The position numbers were made by a program, and so were the translations under genes. A model generated the notes under the pieces. It did no database searches. It was not told the origin of the DNA and worked only from the letters and a program-made list of their open reading frames with translations. Shown piece by piece: positions 52,409 to 61,002 of a stretch of 64,000 bases of DNA. Source of the stretch: an uncultured Jannaschia sp. (lineage in GTDB: Bacteria; Pseudomonadota; Alphaproteobacteria; Rhodobacterales; Rhodobacteraceae); NCBI GenBank assembly GCA_947494145.1, contig CANLTZ010000003.1:372001-436000 (forward strand), written 5' to 3'. Each line of letters opens with the position of its first letter. Within the stretch, counting starts at the first letter, position 1.

Positions 52409-53422
52409 ATGACCGTGCCCCTGATCGACCCCTTCGCCCGGACAATCGACTACCTGAGGGTATCGGTGACCGACCGCTGCGACTTCCGCTGCACCTATTG
52501 CATGTCGGAACACATGACCTTTCTACCCAAGAAAGAGCTGCTCACCCTTGAGGAGCTTGAGCGCCTCTGCACCACCTTCGTGCGGCTGGGCGTCAAGAAG
52601 TTGCGCATCACCGGGGGGGAGCCTTTGGTGCGGCGCAATATCCTGAGCTTCTTCGAAGGCATGTCCCAGCATCTTGGCAACGGTCTGGATGAGCTGACGC
52701 TCACCACCAATGGCAGCCAGTTGGACCGCTTTGCAGCACCCTTGGCCGCGGCGGGGGTGCGCCGTATCAATGTGTCGCTCGACACGCTGGATGCGGACAA
52801 ATTCAAGGCCATCACCCGGTGGGGGTCGCTCGACAAGGTCAAGCGCGGCATCGCCGCCGCACAAGAGGCGGGCATGCGCGTCAAGATCAATGCGGTGGCG
52901 CTCAAGGGTTTCAACGATGTGGAGCTTTTCGACCTCGTTGGCTGGGCGAAGGCCGAAGACATGGACCTTACGTTCATCGAGGTGATGCCCATGGGGGATA
53001 TGGGCGACGGCACCGACGGCACGTTGCGTCTGGACCAGTATTGGCCGCTCAAGAACCTGCGCGCGCAACTCGCGACCCGCTACACCCTGACCGAGCTTGA
53101 CCACCGCACCGGGGGGCCCGCGCGCTACGTCCGGCTGGAAGAAACCGGCCAGCAGATCGGCTTCATCACGCCGCTGACGCATAATTTCTGCGAAAGCTGC
53201 AACCGGGTGCGACTGACCTGCACCGGTCAGCTTTATATGTGTCTGGGCCAGGAAGACATGGCCGACCTGCGCGCGCCGCTGCGTGCGTCCGAGGCCGACG
53301 TGCCGCTGGAAGACGCCATTCGCGCCGCCATCGCCCGCAAACCCAAGGGCCACGATTTCGACTATTCCCGCCAGAAGGTCGCGGGCCAGGTTTCCCGCCA
53401 TATGAGCCACACGGGCGGCTGA
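52409..53422 (+). CDS. moaA: GTP 3',8-cyclase MoaA
   Basis: A 337-residue radical SAM enzyme for the first step of molybdenum cofactor synthesis. The N-terminal cluster motif is [12 protein letters not shown] and the second cluster is in [21 protein letters not shown]; the GG end (HTGG) is the conserved C-terminal tail. ATG at 52409 is preferred over GTG 52403. The gene is divergent from the lipoprotein and has no moa neighbours in the window. Confidence 0.96.
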   Translation: MTVPLIDPFARTIDYLRVSVTDRCDFRCTYCMSEHMTFLPKKELLTLEELERLCTTFVRLGVKKLRITGGEPLVRRNILSFFEGMSQHLGNGLDELTLTTNGSQLDRFAAPLAAAGVRRINVSLDTLDADKFKAITRWGSLDKVKRGIAAAQEAGMRVKINAVALKGFNDVELFDLVGWAKAEDMDLTFIEVMPMGDMGDGTDGTLRLDQYWPLKNLRAQLATRYTLTELDHRTGGPARYVRLEETGQQIGFITPLTHNFCESCNRVRLTCTGQLYMCLGQEDMADLRAPLRASEADVPLEDAIRAAIARKPKGHDFDYSRQKVAGQVSRHMSHTGG

Positions 53423-53431
53423 CCGCCCGCT

Positions 53432-54262
53432 TCAGACAGCACGCAACCCCAGGATCGAGCGCGCCTGTTCAGGGGTCGCGACCGGACGGGCATACCGCTC
53501 CGCCACATCCACCGCCCGGCGGACCAAGGCGGCATTCGAAGGTGCCAGCGCGTCGCGGTCCAGACGCACATTGTCTTCCAACCCCGTGCGGGCATGGCCG
53601 CCCGCCGCGATTGCCCAATCGTTGACCTCGATCTGATGGCGCCCGATCCCGGCGGCACACCACGGCGCCTCCCCGAACAGGTGCCGCTTTGTGGCCAGCA
53701 TCACGTCAAAGGCATGGCGGTCGGCAGGCATGGCGTTCCGCACCCCCAGCACGAACTGGCAATAGGGCCGGGCAGGCAGCCGCCCGTCCCGATGCATCGC
53801 CGCAGCCTGATAAAGATGCGACAGGTCGAAACACTCAATCTCGGGCACAACGCCGTGCGTCGCCATCTCGGCGGCCAGCCAATCCACCAGGTCGGGCGGG
53901 TTTTCGTAGACGCGGGTCGGGAAGTTGTTGGAGCCCACGCTCAGGCTGCACATGTCGGGGCAGAGCGGGATCATCCCGCCCCGTTCGCGCCCCGCGCCCG
54001 ACCGTCCGCCGGTGGACAATTGAATGACCATGCCGGGGCAATGCGCCTCGATCCCTTCCTTGAGGGCTGCGAAACGCTCCGGGTCGCTGGTGGGGGTCCC
54101 ATCGTCCAGGCGGACATGGCAATGGGCGATGGCTGCGCCCGCCTCAAAGGCTTCGTGGGTGGATTCGATCTGTTCCGCCACGGTGATGGGCACGGCGGGG
54201 TTGTCGGCTTTGCGCGGCACCGAGCCGGTAATCGCAACACAGATGATGACCGGATCAGACAT
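53432..54262 (-). CDS. BKACE (beta-keto acid cleavage enzyme, DUF849)
   Basis: A 276-residue TIM-barrel enzyme. The zinc motif GAAIAHCHVR gives His47 and His49; SVPRKADNPAVPIT and the GGRSG segment are typical of the family, which cleaves a beta-keto acid with acetyl-CoA, giving acetoacetate and a new acyl-CoA. It starts overlapping the pcaG stop by 8 bp, so it is in the pcaCHG operon. The natural substrate here is likely 3-oxoadipate, which would give succinyl-CoA plus acetoacetate. A longer start at 54280 is possible. No PcaIJ or PcaF gene is present in the window. Confidence 0.88.
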   Translation of the reverse strand: MSDPVIICVAITGSVPRKADNPAVPITVAEQIESTHEAFEAGAAIAHCHVRLDDGTPTSDPERFAALKEGIEAHCPGMVIQLSTGGRSGAGRERGGMIPLCPDMCSLSVGSNNFPTRVYENPPDLVDWLAAEMATHGVVPEIECFDLSHLYQAAAMHRDGRLPARPYCQFVLGVRNAMPADRHAFDVMLATKRHLFGEAPWCAAGIGRHQIEVNDWAIAAGGHARTGLEDNVRLDRDALAPSNAALVRRAVDVAERYARPVATPEQARSILGLRAV

Positions 54263-54788
54263 CGAGAAATGCCGTCTCATTGGCCCCCTGCAGCCGGATA
54301 TCCAGGCGCCAGACTGCCCCGTCCCGACGCGCGATCAAGGTCCGTGCCCGCGCGCCCGCCGCCCGCAGCAACGGGTCGCCTGCATTGGCGGGATCGCCTT
54401 CGAAGTAGCACCGCAGGTGCAGGGCTCGGTTCATGCCGCGCGCATAGATCATCATCGCCCCGTGGGGGGCGCCCGCCCCCGGCACAGCCCCAGGCCGGAC
54501 GGTCTCGAACATGTAGCACCCTTCATCGTCGCAAGCGGCGCGGCCCAGATTGGACAGGCTCGGGTCGGACCCGGGGGGAAACCGTCCCTCCGCATCGGGT
54601 TGCCAAAGCTCGATCAGGGCATCCGTCACGGGCGCGCCATCGCCATCGATCACGCGCCCCACCAGGGTTACGGCCTCGCCCCGGGCCCCATCGCGCCGCA
54701 TTCGGGAGCCGATCAAGGCGGGGCCAGCAGCATCCGTCATGCCGATATGCAGGTAGGGCCCCGCGGTCTGGGACGGCGTTTCGCGCAT
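54255..54788 (-). CDS. pcaG: protocatechuate 3,4-dioxygenase alpha subunit
   Basis: A 177-residue non-catalytic subunit of the intradiol dioxygenase. ETPSQTAGPYLHIG, VTDALIELWQPDAEGRF and the barrel segment MIYARGMNRALHLRCYFEGD fit PcaG. It assembles with PcaH. It starts right after pcaH (adjacent stop and start) and overlaps the BKACE gene. As usual for alpha, the iron ligands are missing. Confidence 0.93.
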   Translation of the reverse strand: MRETPSQTAGPYLHIGMTDAAGPALIGSRMRRDGARGEAVTLVGRVIDGDGAPVTDALIELWQPDAEGRFPPGSDPSLSNLGRAACDDEGCYMFETVRPGAVPGAGAPHGAMMIYARGMNRALHLRCYFEGDPANAGDPLLRAAGARARTLIARRDGAVWRLDIRLQGANETAFLDV

Positions 54789-55508
54789 CTATTGCCCCTC
54801 CGGCTGTGTCTCGAACGGGGTCTGAGCCACCCCCCGCAGGACGATATCAAAGCGCCAGGCCACCGTATCCATTGGCTCGGTCGCGTCCAGATCAAGCCTC
54901 GCGGTCAGGCGATCGCGGGCCTCGGGCCGGGGGATGGCGCACAGAATGGGGCAATGGGGGATGAAGGGGTCGCCTTCGAAGTAAAGCTGCGTCACCAGCC
55001 GCTGCGCGAAGGCCCGGCCAAAGAGAGACAGGTGAATATGCGCCGGGCGCCAATCATTGCCGCCATTGGGCCAGGGATAGGGCCCCGGCTGGATAGTGCG
55101 GAACGCATAGCGCCCCTCTGCGTCGGTTAGCACGCGCCCGCAGCCGCCGAAATTCGGGTCCAGCGGCGCAAGATAGCCATCCTTCATATGGCGATAGCGG
55201 CCACCCGCATTCGCCTGCCAGACCTCAATCAGCGCACCCGTGACCGGACGATCGTCTTCGTCGACCACCTTGCCGTGAACCCGTATCCGCGGACCCAGTG
55301 CGCTTTCGCCTTGCTGCGCGAAGTTCAAATGCAGGTCACCGTCCAGCGGCCCAAGATCCCCATGGCCAAAGACCGGGCCCGTCAGTTCCACCCCAGCGGA
55401 CGGCAGCGTCAGCGGCGGCGCCGTCGGCGCCCGCAGGCGCGTGCTGCGATAATCGGGGGCAAGGGCGGGCGGGTGCCAGCCCGGCGCACGGGGACGAAGC
55501 AAGGTCAT
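54789..55508 (-). CDS. pcaH: protocatechuate 3,4-dioxygenase beta subunit
   Basis: A 239-residue catalytic subunit that opens protocatechuate between C3 and C4 with non-haem iron. Candidate ligands are Tyr in GGRYRH and in GPYPWPNGG, and the His pair in RPAHIHLSLFG. IEVWQANAGGRY is characteristic. It overlaps pcaC by 4 bp. Length fits the family. Confidence 0.95.
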   Translation of the reverse strand: MTLLRPRAPGWHPPALAPDYRSTRLRAPTAPPLTLPSAGVELTGPVFGHGDLGPLDGDLHLNFAQQGESALGPRIRVHGKVVDEDDRPVTGALIEVWQANAGGRYRHMKDGYLAPLDPNFGGCGRVLTDAEGRYAFRTIQPGPYPWPNGGNDWRPAHIHLSLFGRAFAQRLVTQLYFEGDPFIPHCPILCAIPRPEARDRLTARLDLDATEPMDTVAWRFDIVLRGVAQTPFETQPEGQ

Positions 55509-55885
55509 GTCGCATCCATTTCCGCAAACGTGGCCTTGGCAATGGAGATGGCGCGATTGGCCTTCGGCACGCCCGCATAGACAGCCACATGCAGCAGGGC
55601 TTGTATAACGTCGTCGCGCCCCGCGCCGGTGCGGGCGGTGGCGCGGACATGCATGGCGATCTCATCGAAGCTGCCCGTCGCTGCCAGGATAGCCAGCGTC
55701 AGCATAGACCGTTCGCGCCGCGTGATCGTGTCATCGGCCCACAGGCCGCCCCAGGCATAGCCCGTGATCATGTCCTGAAACGGTGCATCGAACGCCGTGG
55801 TCGCGGCCTTGGCCCGGTCCACATGGGCGTCGCCCAAAACCGACCGGCGGACGGCCTCTCCGCTTGGAATATCTTCGCTTGGCAT
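55505..55885 (-). CDS. pcaC: 4-carboxymuconolactone decarboxylase
   Basis: A 126-residue decarboxylase of the AhpD-like fold: RRSVLGDAHVDRA, FQDMITGYAWGGLWADDTITRRERSMLTLA and MHVRATARTGAGRDDVIQALLHVAVYAGVPKANRA, all typical of PcaC. It makes 3-oxoadipate enol-lactone. It is first in the pcaC-pcaH-pcaG-BKACE operon, controlled from the intergenic region shared with pcaQ. No PcaD or PcaB is in the window. Confidence 0.95.
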   Translation of the reverse strand: MPSEDIPSGEAVRRSVLGDAHVDRAKAATTAFDAPFQDMITGYAWGGLWADDTITRRERSMLTLAILAATGSFDEIAMHVRATARTGAGRDDVIQALLHVAVYAGVPKANRAISIAKATFAEMDAT

Positions 55886-55952
55886 CTGGCCCTCCCGCCC
55901 CTTCTATAGCAGTCGAAATGGGGCGACGGAATTGAGTTTGACCGACAGCGCC

Positions 55953-55968
55953 ATTACCAGGGGGTTAT
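55953..55968. promoter_or_regulatory. PcaQ-type operator ATTACC-N4-GGTTAT
   Basis: Matches the PcaQ consensus ATAACC-N4-GGTTAA at ten of twelve fixed positions. It overlaps the pcaQ start codon and lies 68 bp upstream of the pcaC start, a place where an activator would work for pcaC and could also repress pcaQ. Confidence 0.65.
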
Positions 55969-56890
55969 GGAAATCCCGTCTCGCCTTCGCCTGCGCCATC
56001 TCCGGGTGTTTCTGGAAGTGGCCCGCCAAGACAGCCTGACCGCCGCCGCCGGCACCCTTCATGTGACCCAACCCGCGCTGTCCAAAGCCATTCGCGAGTT
56101 GGAGGACATCGTCGGCGCCTCTCTCTTTGATCGAACGCACCGGCGCATGGTGCTCAGCGAGGCTGGCCACCGTTTCCGCGTCCACGCCGCCCGGATCGAG
56201 CGCGACCTGGACCGCGCCACCCGCGCCGCCCGGGGCGCCGTTGAGCGGACGCGCCTTACACTTGGGGTCTTGCCGACCGCGGCCACAGACCTGGTGCCCA
56301 GTGCCGCCCATACGTTTGGGCGCAGCCACCCCACCTGCCTGCTGGACATCACCACCGGCGGCAATGCCGCCCTGATGGCGGAGTTGCGGGAGGGCGCGCT
56401 TGACCTGGTGGTCGGGCGCATGGCCCCGCCCGATGACATGGCGGGCCTGCTTTTCGAGCAGCTTTACCCTGAAGAAATCATCGCCGTAGTGCGCCCCGGC
56501 CATCCGCTTCTTACAAACGCCGAAACCGATGTTGCGGCGCTCGAAGACTGGCCCCTCATCCTGCCGCCACCTGCGGCATTGATCGCGCCCCCCGTTCGGT
56601 CCTGGCTGACCAGCGTCGGCTTGGGCGATGTGGACGGGACCTTGCGCACCGTGTCCTTGGCTGTGGGGCGCGGGGCGGTGCTTGGCTCCGACGCGATTTG
56701 GTTCATCAGTCTTGGCGTCGTGTCGTTCGAATTGCGGCACGGCCATCTGGCCCGCCTGCCGCTGTCGAAACCCATCTTCGCCGGTCCCCTCGGGATTTCG
56801 CGCCGCGACGACGGGGCGGATGGCCCCGAAATGCGCGCCTTTTGCGACTGTCTGCAAACGACCGTGCGCGCGCTGCGGGGACGAATATGA
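55967..56890 (+). CDS. pcaQ: LysR-family regulator, PcaQ-like
   Basis: A 307-residue regulator. The N-terminal helix-turn-helix (RLRHLRVFLEVARQDSLTAAAGTLHVTQPALSKAIRELEDIVG) closely fits PcaQ/GbpR proteins; the remainder is a LysR effector domain. PcaQ activates pcaDCHGB genes in response to carboxymuconate. It is divergent from pcaC across 81 bp containing a PcaQ-type box. GGGGG just before the ATG supports the start. The stop overlaps the next LysR gene by 4 bp. Confidence 0.85.
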   Translation: MEIPSRLRLRHLRVFLEVARQDSLTAAAGTLHVTQPALSKAIRELEDIVGASLFDRTHRRMVLSEAGHRFRVHAARIERDLDRATRAARGAVERTRLTLGVLPTAATDLVPSAAHTFGRSHPTCLLDITTGGNAALMAELREGALDLVVGRMAPPDDMAGLLFEQLYPEEIIAVVRPGHPLLTNAETDVAALEDWPLILPPPAALIAPPVRSWLTSVGLGDVDGTLRTVSLAVGRGAVLGSDAIWFISLGVVSFELRHGHLARLPLSKPIFAGPLGISRRDDGADGPEMRAFCDCLQTTVRALRGRI

Positions 56891-57819
56891 AAAACATGAC
56901 CCTGCGCCAGATCGAGGCCGTCCGCGCCGTGATGATGACCGGCACCATTGCGGGCGCGGCTGAAATGCTGTCGGTCTCGGCCCCCGGCATCAGCCGGCTG
57001 ATCCGCTACACCGAAGAATCCCTGGGTCTGCGCCTATTCGAGCGCCGCGCGGGCCGCTTCGTGCCCTCGGTCGAGGCGGGCGCCGTGTTCGAGCAGATCG
57101 CCCGCGTCTATCGCGATGTGGAAAACCTGGGCCACGCCATCGACAGCCTGCACCGCGGCGAAACGACGGAACTGCGCTTGGCTTCCGCGCCGTCCATCGC
57201 GCAATTCGTCGCCGCCCGCGCCGTGCGGGGCGTGCGCCGCCGGTTTCCAGACCTGTTCGTCGACCTGAATATCCTCAAGATCGAGGAAACCATCGACTAC
57301 CTTTTACTAGAGCGGGGCGAGTTCGTGGTGATGAGTTCACCCGTCACCGGGGCCGCCGTGGAAAGCCGGGAACTGGCCCGCGGTCAGCTGGTCGCCATCG
57401 TGCCCGAAGACCACCCTTTCGCCGCGCGCCCCTCGGTTTCGGTCCATGACCTGGCCACTGAGACACTGATTGGGGTGGACCCTGACGACCCCTATGGCGC
57501 GCAGCGCATCCGGCCCTTCGTGGATGCCGGAATCGAGCCGCGTTTTTCCCTACGCGGCCGCTTCGCGCAAACGGTCGTGGGTTTGGTGCGCCATGGTCTG
57601 GGTGTGGCGATCATCGACGAATTCTCGGTGGCCGAGATCTATATGGAAGGGTTCCGCCGCCTACCATTGGAAGAAGAAACGAGCATCACCGCCCATGTGG
57701 CCCACAAGAAGGGCCGGAGCCTGTCCAGCCACGCCGAATACGCCATCGCCTGCTTCGCCCAAGAACTTGGCGCCGCGACCCGGGCCCGCCCGTGGGAGGC
57801 GTCGGCCCAGGCCGATTAA
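56887..57819 (+). CDS. LysR-family regulator of the TctABC / dehydroshikimate cluster
   Basis: A 310-residue LysR regulator with a helix-turn-helix at residues 4-64 (TLRQIEAVRAVMMTGTIAGAAEMLSVSAPGISRLIRYTEESLG) and an effector-binding domain. It overlaps pcaQ by 4 bp and precedes tctC by 115 bp, so it likely regulates the transporter and dehydratase genes. The inducer is unknown; quinate, shikimate or dehydroshikimate are candidates from context. Confidence 0.85.
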   Translation: MKNMTLRQIEAVRAVMMTGTIAGAAEMLSVSAPGISRLIRYTEESLGLRLFERRAGRFVPSVEAGAVFEQIARVYRDVENLGHAIDSLHRGETTELRLASAPSIAQFVAARAVRGVRRRFPDLFVDLNILKIEETIDYLLLERGEFVVMSSPVTGAAVESRELARGQLVAIVPEDHPFAARPSVSVHDLATETLIGVDPDDPYGAQRIRPFVDAGIEPRFSLRGRFAQTVVGLVRHGLGVAIIDEFSVAEIYMEGFRRLPLEEETSITAHVAHKKGRSLSSHAEYAIACFAQELGAATRARPWEASAQAD

Positions 57820-57934
57820 CATCATGTTACGTTTACTTCCAAGAAAGCATTTGTCGTTCCGGCACCATAACCTGATACATATGCGTTGATCGTCCGGCGC
57901 GAACCGGCATGACATCAAATGGGAGGAATGAATC

Positions 57935-58930
57935 ATGAGAGGACCGATCGTTCTCGTCGCGGCACTTTTCGCCGCCACATCCGCCGTGGCGGAGTTTCCC
58001 GAGCGCGAAATCAGGGGCGTGATCCAATGGGGGGCCGGTGGTTCCACCGACACGGTCATGCGCTCCGTCACGCCCCATGCCGAAGAGGTGCTGGGCGCAT
58101 CCATCGTGATGCAGAACGTCACCGGGGGCGTGGGGGCCATCGCGCTCAACCAAGTGGCCGAGGCGGACCCGGATGGCTACACCCTGCTAATGGGGGCCGA
58201 AAACCCGACGCTTTACAAGGTGATGGGCCTGGGTGAGCGGGATTATTCGGACTTCGTCCCCGTTGTGTTGTTGGCCCGCGGCACGCCCATGCTGGTCGCC
58301 GGTGCCGACGCGCCCTTCGACGATTACGCCAGCATGGTGGCCCATATCGCTGAGAACCCCGGCGATGTGCGTTTCGGCTCCACCGGACCGGGCGGCCTGT
58401 CATCGGTGGTGCTGGCCATGATCGAATCCGTCGAGGGCGAGATGGACATCATCGAAGTGCCCTATGACGGCGACGGCCCAGCGCTGACGGCGTTGCAAGG
58501 CGGGGCCATCGACGTGATGCCCGCCGTGGTGGGCGCCGCCATCGAAGGCATCCGTGCGGGCACCATGAAGCCCATCACCGTCATGGACGAGGCGCCGCAT
58601 TACGCGTTGCCCGATGTCCAGCCGGTGACGGCGGCGCAAGCGGCCTATGACCCGATGCTGCCTTGGGGGCCGTTCTTCGGCGTTTTCGCCCCCGCGGGCA
58701 CACCCGACGACGTGGTGGCGACCTTGTCGGAGGCGTACCGCCAGGCGGCGGAGCAGGACGATTTTCGCGCCCTGATGGAGGATCGCGGCTTCACCTTGAT
58801 GAATGTCTCGGGGCAAGAGGCGCAGGACTACCTAGACAGCTATCAGCAGAACACGGTCTGGCTGATCCAGGATGCGGGGCTGGCCAAACGCTCGCCCGAA
58901 GAATTCGGCATCCCCCGCCCCGGCGAGTGA
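57935..58930 (+). CDS. tctC: tripartite tricarboxylate transporter substrate-binding protein (TctC)
   Basis: A 331-residue periplasmic protein with signal MRGPIVLVAALFAATSAVA. The pocket region IRGVIQWGAGGSTDTVMRSVTPHAEEVLG and FGSTGPGGLSSVV follow the TctC pattern, with a ligand-binding loop near TGGVGAIALNQVAEADPDGYT. It delivers a carboxylic acid to TctAB. GGGAGGAATG precedes the start. The neighbouring catabolic genes suggest a cyclic or aromatic acid. Confidence 0.88.
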   Translation: MRGPIVLVAALFAATSAVAEFPEREIRGVIQWGAGGSTDTVMRSVTPHAEEVLGASIVMQNVTGGVGAIALNQVAEADPDGYTLLMGAENPTLYKVMGLGERDYSDFVPVVLLARGTPMLVAGADAPFDDYASMVAHIAENPGDVRFGSTGPGGLSSVVLAMIESVEGEMDIIEVPYDGDGPALTALQGGAIDVMPAVVGAAIEGIRAGTMKPITVMDEAPHYALPDVQPVTAAQAAYDPMLPWGPFFGVFAPAGTPDDVVATLSEAYRQAAEQDDFRALMEDRGFTLMNVSGQEAQDYLDSYQQNTVWLIQDAGLAKRSPEEFGIPRPGE

Positions 58931-58985
58931 CCTGATCCGGGCGGCGCCCAGGGGCCGCCCCCTTCCCTTGATCCGAGGTCAGCCC

Positions 58986-59501
58986 ATGCGCGACCAAAGC
59001 CCCAGCAGGCGCCGCCCGGGCGAAGCGCTGTTTGCGCTTGTGATGGTGGGCCTGAGCGCCGTGCTGCTCTGGAGTGCCCATGGCATTTCTGGGTTTGAGG
59101 CCCTTTCGGCCCCTGGCTCCGTCCCCATGGCAGCCACGGCGGTCATGTTCTGCGCCGCCGCCGCCATCGCCATCCGCGCGCTGCGCCAGCCTCTGGATCC
59201 CACCCAATCGGTGCGCCGCGACGTGCTGCCCGGCCGCATCCTTGTGATGGCTGCCCTTCTGTTGGCCTACGCGCTTCTGCTGGAACCCTTGGGTTTCCTG
59301 CCCACCTCGGCGCTGTTTCTGACGCTGTCGATCCGACTTCTGTCGGGGCGGGGCTGGCGCTTTGCCGCCCTCACTTCGCTGGGCAGTCTGATCGCGATCT
59401 GGCTCATTTTCCGCATCGTCTTCACCGTGCTGATGCCATCGGGCCTCGTGCCCGAGGCCCAATTCATACAGATGCTGCGCGATCTGTTCGGGGGCGCCTG
59501 A
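58986..59501 (+). CDS. tctB: tripartite tricarboxylate transporter small membrane subunit (TctB)
   Basis: A 171-residue membrane protein with four hydrophobic helices and the positive-charge pattern of TctB; the SAPGSVPMAATAVMFCAAAA and LLLAYALLLEPLGFLPTSALFLTLSIRLL segments are typical. One base separates its stop from tctA. Confidence 0.85.
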   Translation: MRDQSPSRRRPGEALFALVMVGLSAVLLWSAHGISGFEALSAPGSVPMAATAVMFCAAAAIAIRALRQPLDPTQSVRRDVLPGRILVMAALLLAYALLLEPLGFLPTSALFLTLSIRLLSGRGWRFAALTSLGSLIAIWLIFRIVFTVLMPSGLVPEAQFIQMLRDLFGGA

Positions 59502-59502
59502 G

Positions 59503-61002
59503 ATGGAAACGTTGCTGGCCATGGCCACCGTCTTCTTCCAGCCGCAGCTTCTGCTGCTGGTGGCCTTAGGCACGTTGGCGGGCGTCTATGTAGGCGCCAT
59601 CCCGGGCCTGTCGGTGACGATGGCCGTGTCGATCCTGATCTCCTTCACCTTCGCCTGGGACGTGCAGCCCGCGATATCGCTGATGATCGGCATCTATATG
59701 GGCGGGGTTTATGGCGGCGCGCGCACCGCCATATTGCTCAATATCCCCGGCGCGCCGTCGGCCATCGCCACCGCCATGGACGGCTATCCCATGGCCCTGC
59801 GCGGCGAGGCGGGGACGGCCATCGGCATCAGCACGGTCATGTCCTTCGTGGGCGGGCTGGTGGGCGTCGCGGTCCTGGCGCTGGCGGCGCCCGCCGTCTC
59901 GGACGTCGCGCTGCGCTTTCAGCCCCGCGATTATCTGCTGCTGGCGTTGCTGGGCATCCTTCTGGTGGGCTCGCTCTCGGGTGGCTCCATGCTCAAGGGC
60001 GTCTTCGCGGGCGCGTTCGGCGTGGCGATCGGCGCGGTGGGGATGGACCCGCTGACCTTCACCGAACGCTTCACCTTCGGCGTGCCCGATCTACGGGGCG
60101 GGGTCAGTTTCGTGGCCGTTATGATCGGCCTTTTCGGCGTGTCCGAGGCGCTGGCGCAACTGCACCACGTGGACACGCCCGCCATAAAGCAGCGCCTCAA
60201 CCGCATTGTGCCATCCTGGGGCACCGTGCGGCGTCACCTGCCGCTCAGCCTGCAGACCTCGTCCATCGGCGTCATCATCGGCGCCCTGCCCGGCACCGGC
60301 GGGGATATCGCGGCGCTGATGGCCTATGACCACGCCAAGCGCGTGACCAAGGACCCCGAGCACCCCTTCGGCGAAGGCGCGGTCGAGGGCCTGATCGCGC
60401 CGGAAACCGCCAATAACGCTGCCGTGGGCGGGGCCTTCGTGCCGATGATGACGCTGGGCATTCCTGGCGATGCGGTCACCGCCATCATGATCGGGGCGCT
60501 GTTCATCCATGGACTGAACCCGGGCCCCATGCTGATGATCGACCGGCCCGAGATGTTCTGGTTCATCGTCGGCGCCCTGCTGGCGGCCAATGCCTTTGTG
60601 CTGCTGTTCGGCCTGACGGGTATCCGCATCTTCACCAAGATCGTGGAAATGCCCCGCGCCGTGCTGATCCCTTTGATCCTGCTTCTGTCCATCGTCGGCG
60701 CGTTTGCCGTGAACAACTCGGTGACCGAGGTCTATTGGATGCTGGGCTTCGGCGTGCTGGGCTATTTCATGAAGCTCTATGCCTGGCCCCTGGGGCCCGT
60801 CGTGCTGGGTGTGATCCTGTCCCGCTTGCTCGACGAAAACTGGCGCCGGGCCGTCATCACCGAACGTGAAAGCCTGTGGGGCCTGTTGGAAGGCATGGTG
60901 ACGTCGCCCCTGTCGCTGATCCTGTTGCTGGCGGTGCTGGCCACCATCTTGGGGCAGACACCGATCTGGCGCGCCGCGCGGGCGCGCCTGCGCCGGACAT
61001 GA
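59503..61002 (+). CDS. tctA: tripartite tricarboxylate transporter large membrane subunit (TctA)
   Basis: A 499-residue permease with about twelve helices. The signature is GVYVGAIPGLSVTMAVSILI near residue 26, mirrored by SSIGVIIGALPGTGGDIAALMAYDHAKR; NIPGAPSAIATAMDGYPMALRGEAGTA also matches. It moves the substrate captured by TctC. ATGA overlap with the dehydratase gene indicates one transcript for transport and first catabolic step. Confidence 0.93.
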   Translation: METLLAMATVFFQPQLLLLVALGTLAGVYVGAIPGLSVTMAVSILISFTFAWDVQPAISLMIGIYMGGVYGGARTAILLNIPGAPSAIATAMDGYPMALRGEAGTAIGISTVMSFVGGLVGVAVLALAAPAVSDVALRFQPRDYLLLALLGILLVGSLSGGSMLKGVFAGAFGVAIGAVGMDPLTFTERFTFGVPDLRGGVSFVAVMIGLFGVSEALAQLHHVDTPAIKQRLNRIVPSWGTVRRHLPLSLQTSSIGVIIGALPGTGGDIAALMAYDHAKRVTKDPEHPFGEGAVEGLIAPETANNAAVGGAFVPMMTLGIPGDAVTAIMIGALFIHGLNPGPMLMIDRPEMFWFIVGALLAANAFVLLFGLTGIRIFTKIVEMPRAVLIPLILLLSIVGAFAVNNSVTEVYWMLGFGVLGYFMKLYAWPLGPVVLGVILSRLLDENWRRAVITERESLWGLLEGMVTSPLSLILLLAVLATILGQTPIWRAARARLRRT

